From assembly GCF_000292915.1 (NCBI RefSeq), contig NC_018513.1:2790001-2854000 (forward strand): a stretch of 64,000 nucleotides of DNA, read 5' to 3'. The stretch comes from Burkholderia cepacia GG4 (GTDB lineage Bacteria > Pseudomonadota > Gammaproteobacteria > Burkholderiales > Burkholderiaceae). The number at the start of each line of letters is the position of its first letter. The first letter of the stretch is position 1. Of this stretch, positions 29,773-37,263 are shown piece by piece. A program made the translations under genes and the position numbers. A model generated the notes under the pieces. It did not search any database, was not told the DNA's origin, and worked only from the letters and a program-made list of their open reading frames with translations.

Positions 29773-30984
29773 ATGAACAATATCCGCCCGTCTTCCATGT
29801 TGATTGCGGCGCTGTGCGCGTCGCTGCTCGCATCGACCGTCGCGCTCGCCGACGACAACGGAGCACCGTCCTACGTCGAAGGCAACCGCGCGCCGAAAGG
29901 GTTCGCGCGCCCGCCGTTTCATACGAAGCCACGCGCGAGCACGGCCACGGTAGCCGGCCTCACGCCCGCTCTCGCACGGCATGCGTACGGATTCGACACG
30001 CTCGCCAACCAGGGCGACGGGATGGTCGTCGCGATCGTCGACGCGTACGACGACCCGCGGATCGAGGCTGATCTCGGCGTGTTCAGCAATGCGTTCTCGC
30101 TGCCGGCCTGCACCACATCGAACGGCTGTTTCACCAAGGTGTACGCGCGCAGCGTGCGGCCCAGGGCCGATTCCGGCTGGTCGCTCGAGATGTCGCTCGA
30201 CGTCGAATGGGTACATGCGATCGCGCCAAAAGCGCGGATCGTGCTCGTCGAGGCCGCGTCCGCCAGCTTCAGCGACCTGCTGGCCGCGGTCGACGTCGCG
30301 GTCAAGCGCGGCGCATCGGTCGTGTCGATGAGTTTCGGCGGCAACGAATTCAGCAGCGAGACCAGCTATGACAGCCACTTCAACGTGTCGGGCGTCACCT
30401 TCGTCGCGTCGTCCGGCGACAGCGGCACCGGCACCGAGTACCCGGCGGCTTCGCCGTACGTGGTGGCGGTGGGCGGCACGACGTTATCCACCGACGCGTC
30501 CGGCAACTACGTCGGCGAAGCGGCATGGAGCGGCAGTGGCGGCGGCGTGAGCACCGGCGAGGCCGAGCCGGCCGGCCAGAGCGGCTGGCCGATTCCGGTG
30601 GCCGGCAAGCGCGGCGTGCCCGACGTCAGCTACGACGCAAATCCGTCGAGCGGTTTCGCGGTGTACGACTCGGTCACCTATCAAGGGCAGGCGGGCTGGT
30701 TCCAGGTCGGCGGCACGAGCGCGGGTGCGCCGCAATGGTCGGCGCTCGTCGCAATCGCGAATTCGCTGCGCACGGCCGCCGGCAAGAGCCGGTTGAGCGG
30801 CACCTACGACGCGCTCTACACGGTCGGGAAAGCCGCCTACGGCAGCGACTATCACGACGTGACGACCGGGTCCAACGGCAACTGCGGCAGTGTCTGCAGC
30901 GCGGCGGGCGGCTACGACTACGTGACGGGCCTCGGGTCGCCGGCCGCGTCGTCGCTCGTCCCGGCGCTCGTCGCCCGGCCGTAA
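29773..30984 (+). CDS. S53-family (sedolisin-type) serine protease without pro-domain
   Basis: This is a 403-residue secreted protease. It has a signal peptide, MNNIRPSSMLIAALCASLLA, cut near ALA-D at about residue 26. Catalytic residues of the sedolisin type are visible: Glu139 and Asp143 in SLEMSLDVEW, the oxyanion Asp216 in SSGDSG, and Ser316 in GGTSAGAP. A C-terminal Asp/Gly-rich calcium-type region with GYDYVTGLGSP follows. Most sedolisins have a pro-domain of about 180 residues before the catalytic part. Here only about 45 residues lie between signal peptide and catalytic fold, so folding must be pro-domain-independent or assisted. Substrate and pH range cannot be told. Confidence 0.88.
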   Translation: MNNIRPSSMLIAALCASLLASTVALADDNGAPSYVEGNRAPKGFARPPFHTKPRASTATVAGLTPALARHAYGFDTLANQGDGMVVAIVDAYDDPRIEADLGVFSNAFSLPACTTSNGCFTKVYARSVRPRADSGWSLEMSLDVEWVHAIAPKARIVLVEAASASFSDLLAAVDVAVKRGASVVSMSFGGNEFSSETSYDSHFNVSGVTFVASSGDSGTGTEYPAASPYVVAVGGTTLSTDASGNYVGEAAWSGSGGGVSTGEAEPAGQSGWPIPVAGKRGVPDVSYDANPSSGFAVYDSVTYQGQAGWFQVGGTSAGAPQWSALVAIANSLRTAAGKSRLSGTYDALYTVGKAAYGSDYHDVTTGSNGNCGSVCSAAGGYDYVTGLGSPAASSLVPALVARP

Positions 30985-31035
30985 GCGCGCGGCCGCCGTC
31001 GGGCGGCCCGCCGCGCGGCGCTCAGCCGCCGCGCC

Positions 31036-31244
31036 ATGCGGATCCTCCGGCACCTCGAACAGGACGGACGCATCAGCAATCAGGACCTCGCGAACGCGGT
31101 CGCACTGTCGCCGTCGGCATGCCTGCGGCGCGTGAAGCTGCTCGAGGAGCGTGGCGCGATTTCGGGGTACCGCTGCACGATCGAGCCGAAGAAGGTCGGT
31201 GTCGCGTTCGAGGCGCTCGTGCATGTGTCGATGCGGCCGGACGT
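31036..31244 (+). pseudogene. Lrp/AsnC regulator remnant
   Basis: The frame encodes an Lrp-type DNA-binding half: ILRHLEQDGRISNQDLANAV, LSPSACLRRVKLLEERG and the linker TIEPKKVGVAFEALVHVSM. The usual first residues before RIL are missing. After MRPDV the Lrp ligand-binding domain is absent, and the frame instead reads out-of-frame through a PHP-gene fragment to a stop at 31317. It cannot encode a working Lrp protein. Confidence 0.8.
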
Positions 31245-31250
31245 GCCGCC

Positions 31251-31583
31251 CGTGCGCAGGCGATCGCCGCGCAGCTCGAGACGCTCGGCATCCCCGGCGC
31301 GTACGACGGCGCGCTGAAATACGTATCGAATCCCGACCTGATCTCGCGCACCCATTTCGCGCGCTTCCTGGTCGAGAACGGCCATGCTGCCTCGACTTCC
31401 GACGTGTTCGATCGCCTGCTCGGCGATGGCAAGCCCGGGTTCGTCCCGCACCGCTGGGCGGCGCTGTCTGATGCGGTCGCATGGATTCGTGGCGCGGGAG
31501 GCGAGGCCGTGGTCGCGCATCCGGGGCGCTACCGCTACACGCCGGTCGAATTCGACGCGTTCTTCGGCGAGTTCATCGATCTC
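31251..31583 (+). pseudogene. Internal fragment of a PHP-domain phosphoesterase (YciV-like)
   Basis: The plus frame starting at 31251 encodes about 110 residues with no start codon of its own. It reads RAQAIAAQLETLGIPGAYDG, then a central RTHFARFLVENGH, GFVPHRWAALSDAV and EAVVAHPGRYRYTPVEFDAFF. This matches the middle and later part of YciV/RNase AM-type PHP proteins, with AHPGRY as a metal-site block. The N-terminal metal-binding part and the C-terminus are both missing. It is fused upstream to the Lrp remnant and downstream to the antisense of a sirtuin. Confidence 0.75.
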
Positions 31584-32279
31584 GACGACCGCGACCCAGC
31601 CGGCCCGCGCGATCCAGTCCTGCAGTGCGCGCTCCTGCGCGTCGTAGCGTTCGCCGAGCCAGCCGTCGTCGCCGAACATCAGGATGTTCGGCCGCGCGAG
31701 GCCGCCGCAACGCGGGCAGCGCGGCGGCTCGCCGACCAGCCGGCACGCGGCCGCGTCGACCTCGGGCGTGAACGGCGCAGCGTCCCACATGTCGTCCGAA
31801 CAGGGCCGCAGGCACTGCATCGAATGAATCGAGCCGTGGATCTCGGCGATCCGCGCCGGATCGAAACCGGCCTTCTGGAACTGGCCGTCGACATTGCTCG
31901 TCAGCACGAAACCGCCGTTCGGCATCGCCTCCATCCAGCGCCGCAGGATCGCGAAGCCCGCGTACGGCAAGGTCTGCCGGTAGAGCGCGAGACGATGTCC
32001 ATAAAATCCCCACGCGAGTTGCGGATGCGCGCGGAACGCCTGCGGCGACGCAATCTCGTGGAACTCGACACGCTCGTGACGCAGCGCCGGGTACGCGCGC
32101 CAGAAGCCGTCCGTGCCGCGGAAATCGGGCAGCCCCGAATCGACGCCGATGCCCGCGCCGGCCGTCACGAGCAGCGCGTCGGCGCGCGCGAGGGCGTCGA
32201 CGGCGGACGCGACCAGGTGGGCAGGCAGCGGCGCGGCGGCGCCGGAGTCGGTGGAGTCGGGCGAAGCAGAAAGCGGCAT
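31576..32279 (-). pseudogene. Sirtuin (NAD-dependent deacylase), 3'-truncated
   Basis: From the ATG at 32279 the protein has the NAD-binding TAGAGIGVDSGLPDFRG, the TSNVDGQF motif, the catalytic His in EIHGSIH, and two zinc Cys pairs (CLRPC and CPRC). After WVAVVEI, where sirtuins continue with the final nucleotide-binding Gly-rich loop, the frame runs into the antisense of the PHP fragment. It continues in noncoding-like sequence to a stop at 31080. The lost C-terminal segment contacts NAD, so activity is doubtful, although a chimeric protein of about 400 residues could be made. Confidence 0.8.
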
Positions 32280-32358
32280 GATGGCGGAGCGGTAGCGTCG
32301 AACGGTGCGCGAGGGGCGTCGCGCGATCATACGCCCGTTCGCGCGCCGCGCCGCGGCA

Positions 32359-32964
32359 TCACGCCCTGGAGGCGCGCGCGAGCGCGGCTTCCCGCAGCGC
32401 GACGTACTGCAGCAGCATGATCGTCTTCGCGTCGACGATCTCGCCGCGCTCGACGGCATCCAGCGCCGCGCGCAGCGGCATCTCGACGACCTCGAGATCC
32501 TCGCCCTCCTCCGCGACCCCGCCGCCGTCGCCGGTGCGCAGCGACGCATCGTATTCGCCGACGAAGAAATGCAGCTTCTCCGTCACCGAGCCCGGGCTCA
32601 TGAACGCCTCGAACACCTTGCGCACGCCGCGCACGCGATAGCCGGTTTCCTCCTCGGCCTCCGCGCGAATGCGCGCGTCGGGCGTCGCATCATCGAGCAG
32701 CCCGGCGGCGGCTTCGAGCAGCATCCCGTCGTGCCCGTTGACGAACGCCGGCATCCGGAACTGGCGCGTGAGCAGCACGTCGCCGGTCGCGGCATTGCGC
32801 AGCAGGATGGTTGCACCGTTGCCGCGATCGTAGGTCTCGCGGCTCAGGCGCTGCCACGTGCCGTCGCGGCGCAGGAAATCGAACGTCACCTTCTTCAGCA
32901 CATACCAGTCATCGGACAGCACCGTCGTATCGACGATGCGGACTCGGTCCCGCGTTGCAGCCAT
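32359..32964 (-). CDS. Nudix hydrolase (NudK/ADP-ribose pyrophosphatase type)
   Basis: This is a 201-residue enzyme that should hydrolyse a nucleoside-diphosphate sugar such as ADP-ribose or GDP-mannose. The Nudix helix reads GLLDDATPDARIRAEAEEET, followed by GY. This lacks the first Glu and the Arg of the strict box but closely follows the NudK variant. FEAFMSPGSVTEKLHFFVGEY is the typical substrate-specificity loop. The start at 32964 has GGAGG upstream. It is divergent from the DeoR gene. Confidence 0.87.
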   Translation of the reverse strand: MAATRDRVRIVDTTVLSDDWYVLKKVTFDFLRRDGTWQRLSRETYDRGNGATILLRNAATGDVLLTRQFRMPAFVNGHDGMLLEAAAGLLDDATPDARIRAEAEEETGYRVRGVRKVFEAFMSPGSVTEKLHFFVGEYDASLRTGDGGGVAEEGEDLEVVEMPLRAALDAVERGEIVDAKTIMLLQYVALREAALARASRA

Positions 32965-33003
32965 GGCAGCCTCCGGTTCGACAACAGACGGCGCCCATGG
33001 TAA

Positions 33004-33039
33004 CGTGCAGATTCGTGCAATTTCAAGAAGTTTCGTGCA
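33004..33039 (+). promoter_or_regulatory. Phased CGTGCA repeats, probable operator of the DeoR gene
   Basis: CGTGCA occurs at 33004-33009, 33014-33019 and 33034-33039, at intervals of 10 and 20 bases. All copies therefore face the same side of the helix. Two of them extend to TTCGTGCAA. The last ends six bases before the deoR-type start. Direct repeats are the usual operator form for DeoR regulators, so autoregulation and control of the divergent Nudix gene are plausible. Confidence 0.6.
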
Positions 33040-33045
33040 AACACG

Positions 33046-33801
33046 ATGCTGACCACCCAACGCAAGAAAGCGATCCTCGATGCGCTCGCGCGCGATGGCC
33101 AGGTGCTGGCCGTCGAACTGAGCGCACGCTTCGACGTGTCCGAAGACACGATCCGCCGCGACCTGCGCGAGCTGGCGGCCGAAGGCCTGCTGCAGCGCGT
33201 ACACGGCGGCGCGCTGCCGGCGTCGCCGGCCGTCGCGCCGTTCGCGCAGCGCGAGGCGCTCGAAACCGCGGAAAAGCGGCGTATCGCACGCCGGGCCGCG
33301 CAGATGATCGCGCCCGGGCAGGTCGCGATCGTCGACGGCGGCACGACCTCGGCGCTGCTCGTCAGCCAGCTGCCGCCCGACCTGCGCGCGACGATCGTCA
33401 CGCACAGCCCGAGCGTCGCCGTCGCGCTGGCCGCGCATCCGTCGATCGACGTGATCCTGATCGGCGGGCGGTTGTACAAGCACTCGATCGTCGCGGTGGG
33501 CGCTGCGGCGATGGAAGGCATCTCGCGCATCCACGCGGACCTGTACTTCATGGGTGTCACCGGCGTGCATCCGGTCGCGGGGCTGAGCACCGGCGACTTC
33601 GAGGAAGCGGCGATCAAGCGCGCGCTGGCCGAACGCGCCGGCGAGACGGTCGTGCTGGCGTCGCAATCCAAATTGCGGGCGGCGTCGCAGTTCGTGATCG
33701 GCGAGCTCGCGCTCGCGCAGGCCATCGTGGTCGAACGGGAAACCGAAGCGGCACTGATCGAGCCGATCGAGGCCGCGGGCGTGACAGTCGTGCGGGCCTA
33801 G
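33046..33801 (+). CDS. DeoR-family transcriptional regulator
   Basis: This is a 251-residue repressor-type protein. The N-terminal helix-turn-helix shows the DeoR signature (ELSARFDVSEDTIRRDLREL, about residues 25-45) followed by RVHGGAL. The C-terminal sugar-phosphate sensor domain has VDGGTTS near residue 99 and IGGRLYKHS near 140. The effector is unknown. The upstream direct repeats suggest it controls itself and perhaps the Nudix gene. Confidence 0.92.
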   Translation: MLTTQRKKAILDALARDGQVLAVELSARFDVSEDTIRRDLRELAAEGLLQRVHGGALPASPAVAPFAQREALETAEKRRIARRAAQMIAPGQVAIVDGGTTSALLVSQLPPDLRATIVTHSPSVAVALAAHPSIDVILIGGRLYKHSIVAVGAAAMEGISRIHADLYFMGVTGVHPVAGLSTGDFEEAAIKRALAERAGETVVLASQSKLRAASQFVIGELALAQAIVVERETEAALIEPIEAAGVTVVRA

Positions 33802-33893
33802 CAGCGCGACAGCTGCGGCGGCAGCGCCCGCGGTGACGTGCTGTCGGCGTCGCCGATCCGGTGTCAGCGTGCCGACAGGTGTCGCTTGTTACC

Positions 33894-34523
33894 ATGGGCG
33901 ACTGCCCACCGCCGCACCCAGCCCAGCCGATGCTCCCGTCCTCCGCACCGCCCCCGCCTGCGCCACCGCCCGGCGTGCTCGCGCTGTTCGTCGCGTTCGC
34001 GCAGATCGGCCTGACCAGCTTCGGCGGCGGGCTGAGCGGGCGCATGATGCGCGACTTCGTGCACGAGCGGCGCTGGCTCGACGAAGAGGCGTTCCTCAAC
34101 GGCCTCGCACTGTCGCAGGCGCTGCCGGGCGTCAACGTGAAGAACCTCGCGATCTGGATCGGCTACCGGCTGGCCGGATGGCGCGGCGCGGTAGCCGGCT
34201 TCACCGGCATCATCGCACCGCCGGCCGTGCTGATCGTGCTGTTCGGCGTCGCGTTCTCGACCCTGACGCGCTTTACGCTCACGCATGTCGCGCTTGCGGG
34301 CGCGGCCGCCGCGGCGATCGGGCTGTCGATCGCGATGGCGATCACCGCGGTGCGCCGGCTACCGCGCCGCGCGCTGCCGTTCGCGGTGATGACGCTCACG
34401 TTCGTGTCGGTGGCGGTGCTGCACTGGCCGCTCGTATGGACCGTGCTGATCGGCGGCACGCTGAGCGTCGCGCTCGAATACCGCCGCGCGGCCACCGCCA
34501 CCGCCGGGAGCGACGACCGATGA
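33894..34523 (+). CDS. chrA: Chromate transporter, N-terminal-type half
   Basis: This 209-residue membrane protein is of the short-chain CHR family. It shows FAQIGLTSFGGGLSGRMMRDF near residue 40, LALSQALPGVNVKNLAIWIG near 75-95, and about five spans. Short CHR proteins work as a pair with the partner encoded by the overlapping next gene. The start is uncertain: 33894 is used, while 33930 would remove 12 Pro-rich residues. The assignment to chromate rests on the family name; other anions are possible. Confidence 0.85.
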   Translation: MGDCPPPHPAQPMLPSSAPPPPAPPPGVLALFVAFAQIGLTSFGGGLSGRMMRDFVHERRWLDEEAFLNGLALSQALPGVNVKNLAIWIGYRLAGWRGAVAGFTGIIAPPAVLIVLFGVAFSTLTRFTLTHVALAGAAAAAIGLSIAMAITAVRRLPRRALPFAVMTLTFVSVAVLHWPLVWTVLIGGTLSVALEYRRAATATAGSDDR

Positions 34524-35056
34524 CCGCGTCGTCACGCTACGCCGCGCTGTTCGGCGTATTCGCGCCGCTGTCGATCGCGACGATCGGCGGCGGACAGGCG
34601 ATCATCGCCGACATCCAGCGGCAGGTCGTCGACGTGCATCACTGGATGACGGCCACGCAGTTCGTCAACGACTTCGCGATCGCGCGAATGGCGCCGGGCC
34701 CCGGCTCGCTGCTCGCGACGCTGATCGGCTGGCAGGTGGCGGGCTTCTGGGGCGCGGTGATCGCGACGCTCGCGCTGTTCGGGCCGACCGCGTTCCTGAT
34801 CTACGGCGTCGCGCATCTGTGGCGACGGCATCAGGGCGCGCGCTGGCAGGTCGCGCTCGAAGCCGGCCTGCGCCCGGTCGCGGCCGGGATGATCCTCGCG
34901 TCGGTGTGGGTGCTGCTGCAGGCGCTCGACGGCGGCTGGCCCGCACGGGCGATCGCGGTCGCATCGACCCTATGTGTGATGGCCACGCGCATTCACGCGC
35001 TGGTGCTGATCGCCGTGGGCGCGTTGCTGCTGGTCGGCGTGCACGCGATCGGCTGA
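34520..35056 (+). CDS. chrA: Chromate transporter, C-terminal-type half
   Basis: This 178-residue membrane protein is of the CHR family. It shows FAPLSIATIGGGQAIIADIQRQ near residue 14 and FAIARMAPGPGSLLATLIGWQ near 52-72, the half-specific version of the same repeat. Its ATG overlaps the stop of the preceding half (ATGA). Together the two halves make one antiparallel transporter. Confidence 0.87.
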   Translation: MTASSRYAALFGVFAPLSIATIGGGQAIIADIQRQVVDVHHWMTATQFVNDFAIARMAPGPGSLLATLIGWQVAGFWGAVIATLALFGPTAFLIYGVAHLWRRHQGARWQVALEAGLRPVAAGMILASVWVLLQALDGGWPARAIAVASTLCVMATRIHALVLIAVGALLLVGVHAIG

Positions 35057-35172
35057 CGGCACATGCCGGCTCGGCGCGCGTCGCGACGACACGAACGCCG
35101 ATGCCGCCGTTTGACGCCGACGACGCGCCTCGTCGCCGCCGATCGCACGCACAGGTCGTATCGCAACGCGAC

Positions 35173-35982
35173 CTAGGCACCGCGAAACACCGGCGCACGC
35201 CGCTCCGCAAACGCACGCAGACCTTCGTCGAAATCCGCGCCTTCGCACGCCTGCCGGCGCAGCTCCGCGATCCGCTCGAACGCGTCGGCCGGCACCGGTC
35301 GCGCGTCCTGCAGCACGCGCAACTGCTCCTTCACCGCGTGCACCGCGAGCGGCGCCTTCGCGGCAATCGTGCGCGCGACGTCGAGCGCGGCCTCGTCGAC
35401 GCCGCCGGCTTCCGCGAGCCGGTTCACGAGCCCGTGATGCGCGGCGCGCTCCGCATCGAGTGGCTGCGCGCAGAAGAACATCTCCTTCAGCACGTGGATC
35501 GGCAGGTTGTCGTAAAAGCGCAGCAGGCCGCTCGTCGAATACGGCAGGCCGATGTTCGCGGGCGTCATCGCGAAACGCGCGCCACGTTCCGCGACGACGA
35601 TGTCGCAACTCATCACGAGATCGACCGCCCCGCCCCACGCGGAACCCGCGACCGCCGCGATGACCGCGCCCGGGTAGGTCCGCACGCGCCGCAGCGCGCG
35701 CTCGAGCGGCTTGCCGTACGCCAGCGGATCGCGGTCGTCGGCGAGTTCGCGCAGGTCGTGGCCCGCGCTCCACACGTCGCCGCTGCCGTCATTCGACAGG
35801 ATCACGACGGGCGGCGGACGGTGCGCGGCCAGCGCGTCGAGGAACGTCACGAGCTGATCGAGCAGCGGCGCATCGAGCGCATGACGTCGCGCGGGATTGG
35901 CGAACCGGACGCGCGCGATGCGTTCACCGGTCATGTCGACCGTCACGCCGGACGGCGCCGCCGGTTTGGTCAGGTCGCTCAT
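35173..35982 (-). CDS. Methylmalonyl-CoA decarboxylase-like enzyme (crotonase superfamily)
   Basis: This is a 269-residue crotonase-fold enzyme. It follows E. coli YgfG/ScpB block by block: SAGHDLREL with His75, SAWGGAVDL with the oxyanion Gly118, and NIGLPYSTSG with Tyr148. These correspond to His66, Gly110 and Tyr140, used by YgfG to decarboxylate methylmalonyl-CoA. The C-terminal APLAVHAVKEQLRVL also matches. The start overlaps the end of the CoA-transferase gene by four bases. General annotation would be enoyl-CoA hydratase, but the residues favour decarboxylation. Confidence 0.82.
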   Translation of the reverse strand: MSDLTKPAAPSGVTVDMTGERIARVRFANPARRHALDAPLLDQLVTFLDALAAHRPPPVVILSNDGSGDVWSAGHDLRELADDRDPLAYGKPLERALRRVRTYPGAVIAAVAGSAWGGAVDLVMSCDIVVAERGARFAMTPANIGLPYSTSGLLRFYDNLPIHVLKEMFFCAQPLDAERAAHHGLVNRLAEAGGVDEAALDVARTIAAKAPLAVHAVKEQLRVLQDARPVPADAFERIAELRRQACEGADFDEGLRAFAERRAPVFRGA

Positions 35983-37202
35983 TGCACGGCCTCCGCTACG
36001 GCTTCTGCCTGGAAGATTGCGCGCGCGGCCAGCAACGCATCGATCGCGGCGGCGTCGTAGCCCGCGTCGCGCAGCACGTCGACCGTATGCTCGCCGAGCA
36101 GCGGCGGCGCATGGCGCGTGCGCGGCGCCGGCCCGTCGTCGCACATCCCGCCGAGCGGCGTGACCACCTGGCGCAGCGTCCCGAGCGTCGGATGCGCGAC
36201 CGGTTCGACGAGCCCGCAGTGCGCGAGTTGCGGATCGGCGAACACTTCGTCGAGCGTATGGATCGGTCCGGCCGGCAGCCCGGCCTCGACGAAGCGCTGC
36301 GTCCATTCGCGCTTGCTGCGCGTGCGCAAGCGGCTTTCGAGCAGCGCCTTCAACGCGTCGCGGTTCGCGACCCGCGCATCGTTGGTCGCGAAGCGCGGAT
36401 CGTTCGGCAACTCGGGCAGGTCGAGCAACTGGCACAAGCGCAGCCACATGTCGGTCGTGATCGGTGCGAGGTTCAGCGGCCCGTCGGCCGTCTCGAACAC
36501 GCCGTACGGTGCGATCACCGCGTGCGCGTTGCCGGTGCGGCGCGGCACGTCGCCGAGGCTCAGGTAACGCTGCCCGTGCACGCTCAGCAGCGCGACCAGG
36601 CTTTCGAGCAGCGACGTGCCGACATGCTGGCCGCGCCCCGTGCGCTCGCGCTCGTACAGCGCGGCGACGACGCCCGTCGCGACCCACATCCCCGAACTGA
36701 GATCGCCGATCGCGGTACCGGTGCGGGTCGGCTCGCCATCCGGAAAACCGGTGAGGCTCATCAGCCCCGCGTAACCCTGCGCGATCTGGTCGAAGCCCGG
36801 CCAGTCGCGCAGCGGGCCGCGCGGGCCGAACGCGGTGACGCTGCCCATCACGAGCCGCGGATCCTGCGCGCTCAGCGTGTCGTAGCCGAGCCCCATCGCG
36901 TCCATCGTGCCGGCCTTGAAGTTCTCGATCACGACGTCGGCCTGCGCGATCAGCCGGCGCACGACATCGATCCCGGCCGGCTGCCGCAAATCCACGCAGA
37001 TGCCGCGCTTGTTGCGATTGCAGGACAGGTAGTACGTGCTCACGCCGCGATCGAACGGCCCCCAAGCGCGGCTCATGTCGCCGTTCGGGCCCGACTCGAC
37101 CTTGATGACGTCGGCGCCGAGATCGGCGAGCACCATCGAGCAGAACGGCCCCGACAGCGCGCGACTCAGATCGACGACCCTGATTCCTTGTAATGCCTGC
37201 AT
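35979..37202 (-). CDS. CaiB/BaiF family CoA-transferase
   Basis: This is a 407-residue class III CoA-transferase. It shows VVDLSRALSGPFCSMVLADLGADVIKVE at the N-terminus, LSCNRNKRGICVDL near 60, and VVIENFKAGTMDAMGLGYD near 90, with the Asp of the catalytic region further on. It transfers CoA between a donor thioester and a carboxylate. It is the middle gene of an MFS, CaiB, decarboxylase operon, so the acceptor is probably a dicarboxylate imported by the MFS protein. The acceptor is inferred. Confidence 0.9.
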   Translation of the reverse strand: MQALQGIRVVDLSRALSGPFCSMVLADLGADVIKVESGPNGDMSRAWGPFDRGVSTYYLSCNRNKRGICVDLRQPAGIDVVRRLIAQADVVIENFKAGTMDAMGLGYDTLSAQDPRLVMGSVTAFGPRGPLRDWPGFDQIAQGYAGLMSLTGFPDGEPTRTGTAIGDLSSGMWVATGVVAALYERERTGRGQHVGTSLLESLVALLSVHGQRYLSLGDVPRRTGNAHAVIAPYGVFETADGPLNLAPITTDMWLRLCQLLDLPELPNDPRFATNDARVANRDALKALLESRLRTRSKREWTQRFVEAGLPAGPIHTLDEVFADPQLAHCGLVEPVAHPTLGTLRQVVTPLGGMCDDGPAPRTRHAPPLLGEHTVDVLRDAGYDAAAIDALLAARAIFQAEAVAEAVQ

Positions 37203-37263
37203 TCCGGACTCCTGATATTGATGACGGGATGTTGCTGATTGCTGGACTCGGCCGGTGCGCCGT

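Noticed and set aside
31080..31575. Extension of the sirtuin frame beyond the joint as a real C-terminal domain
   Set aside because: This part is the exact antisense of the PHP and Lrp coding fragments, so it is readthrough, not a domain.
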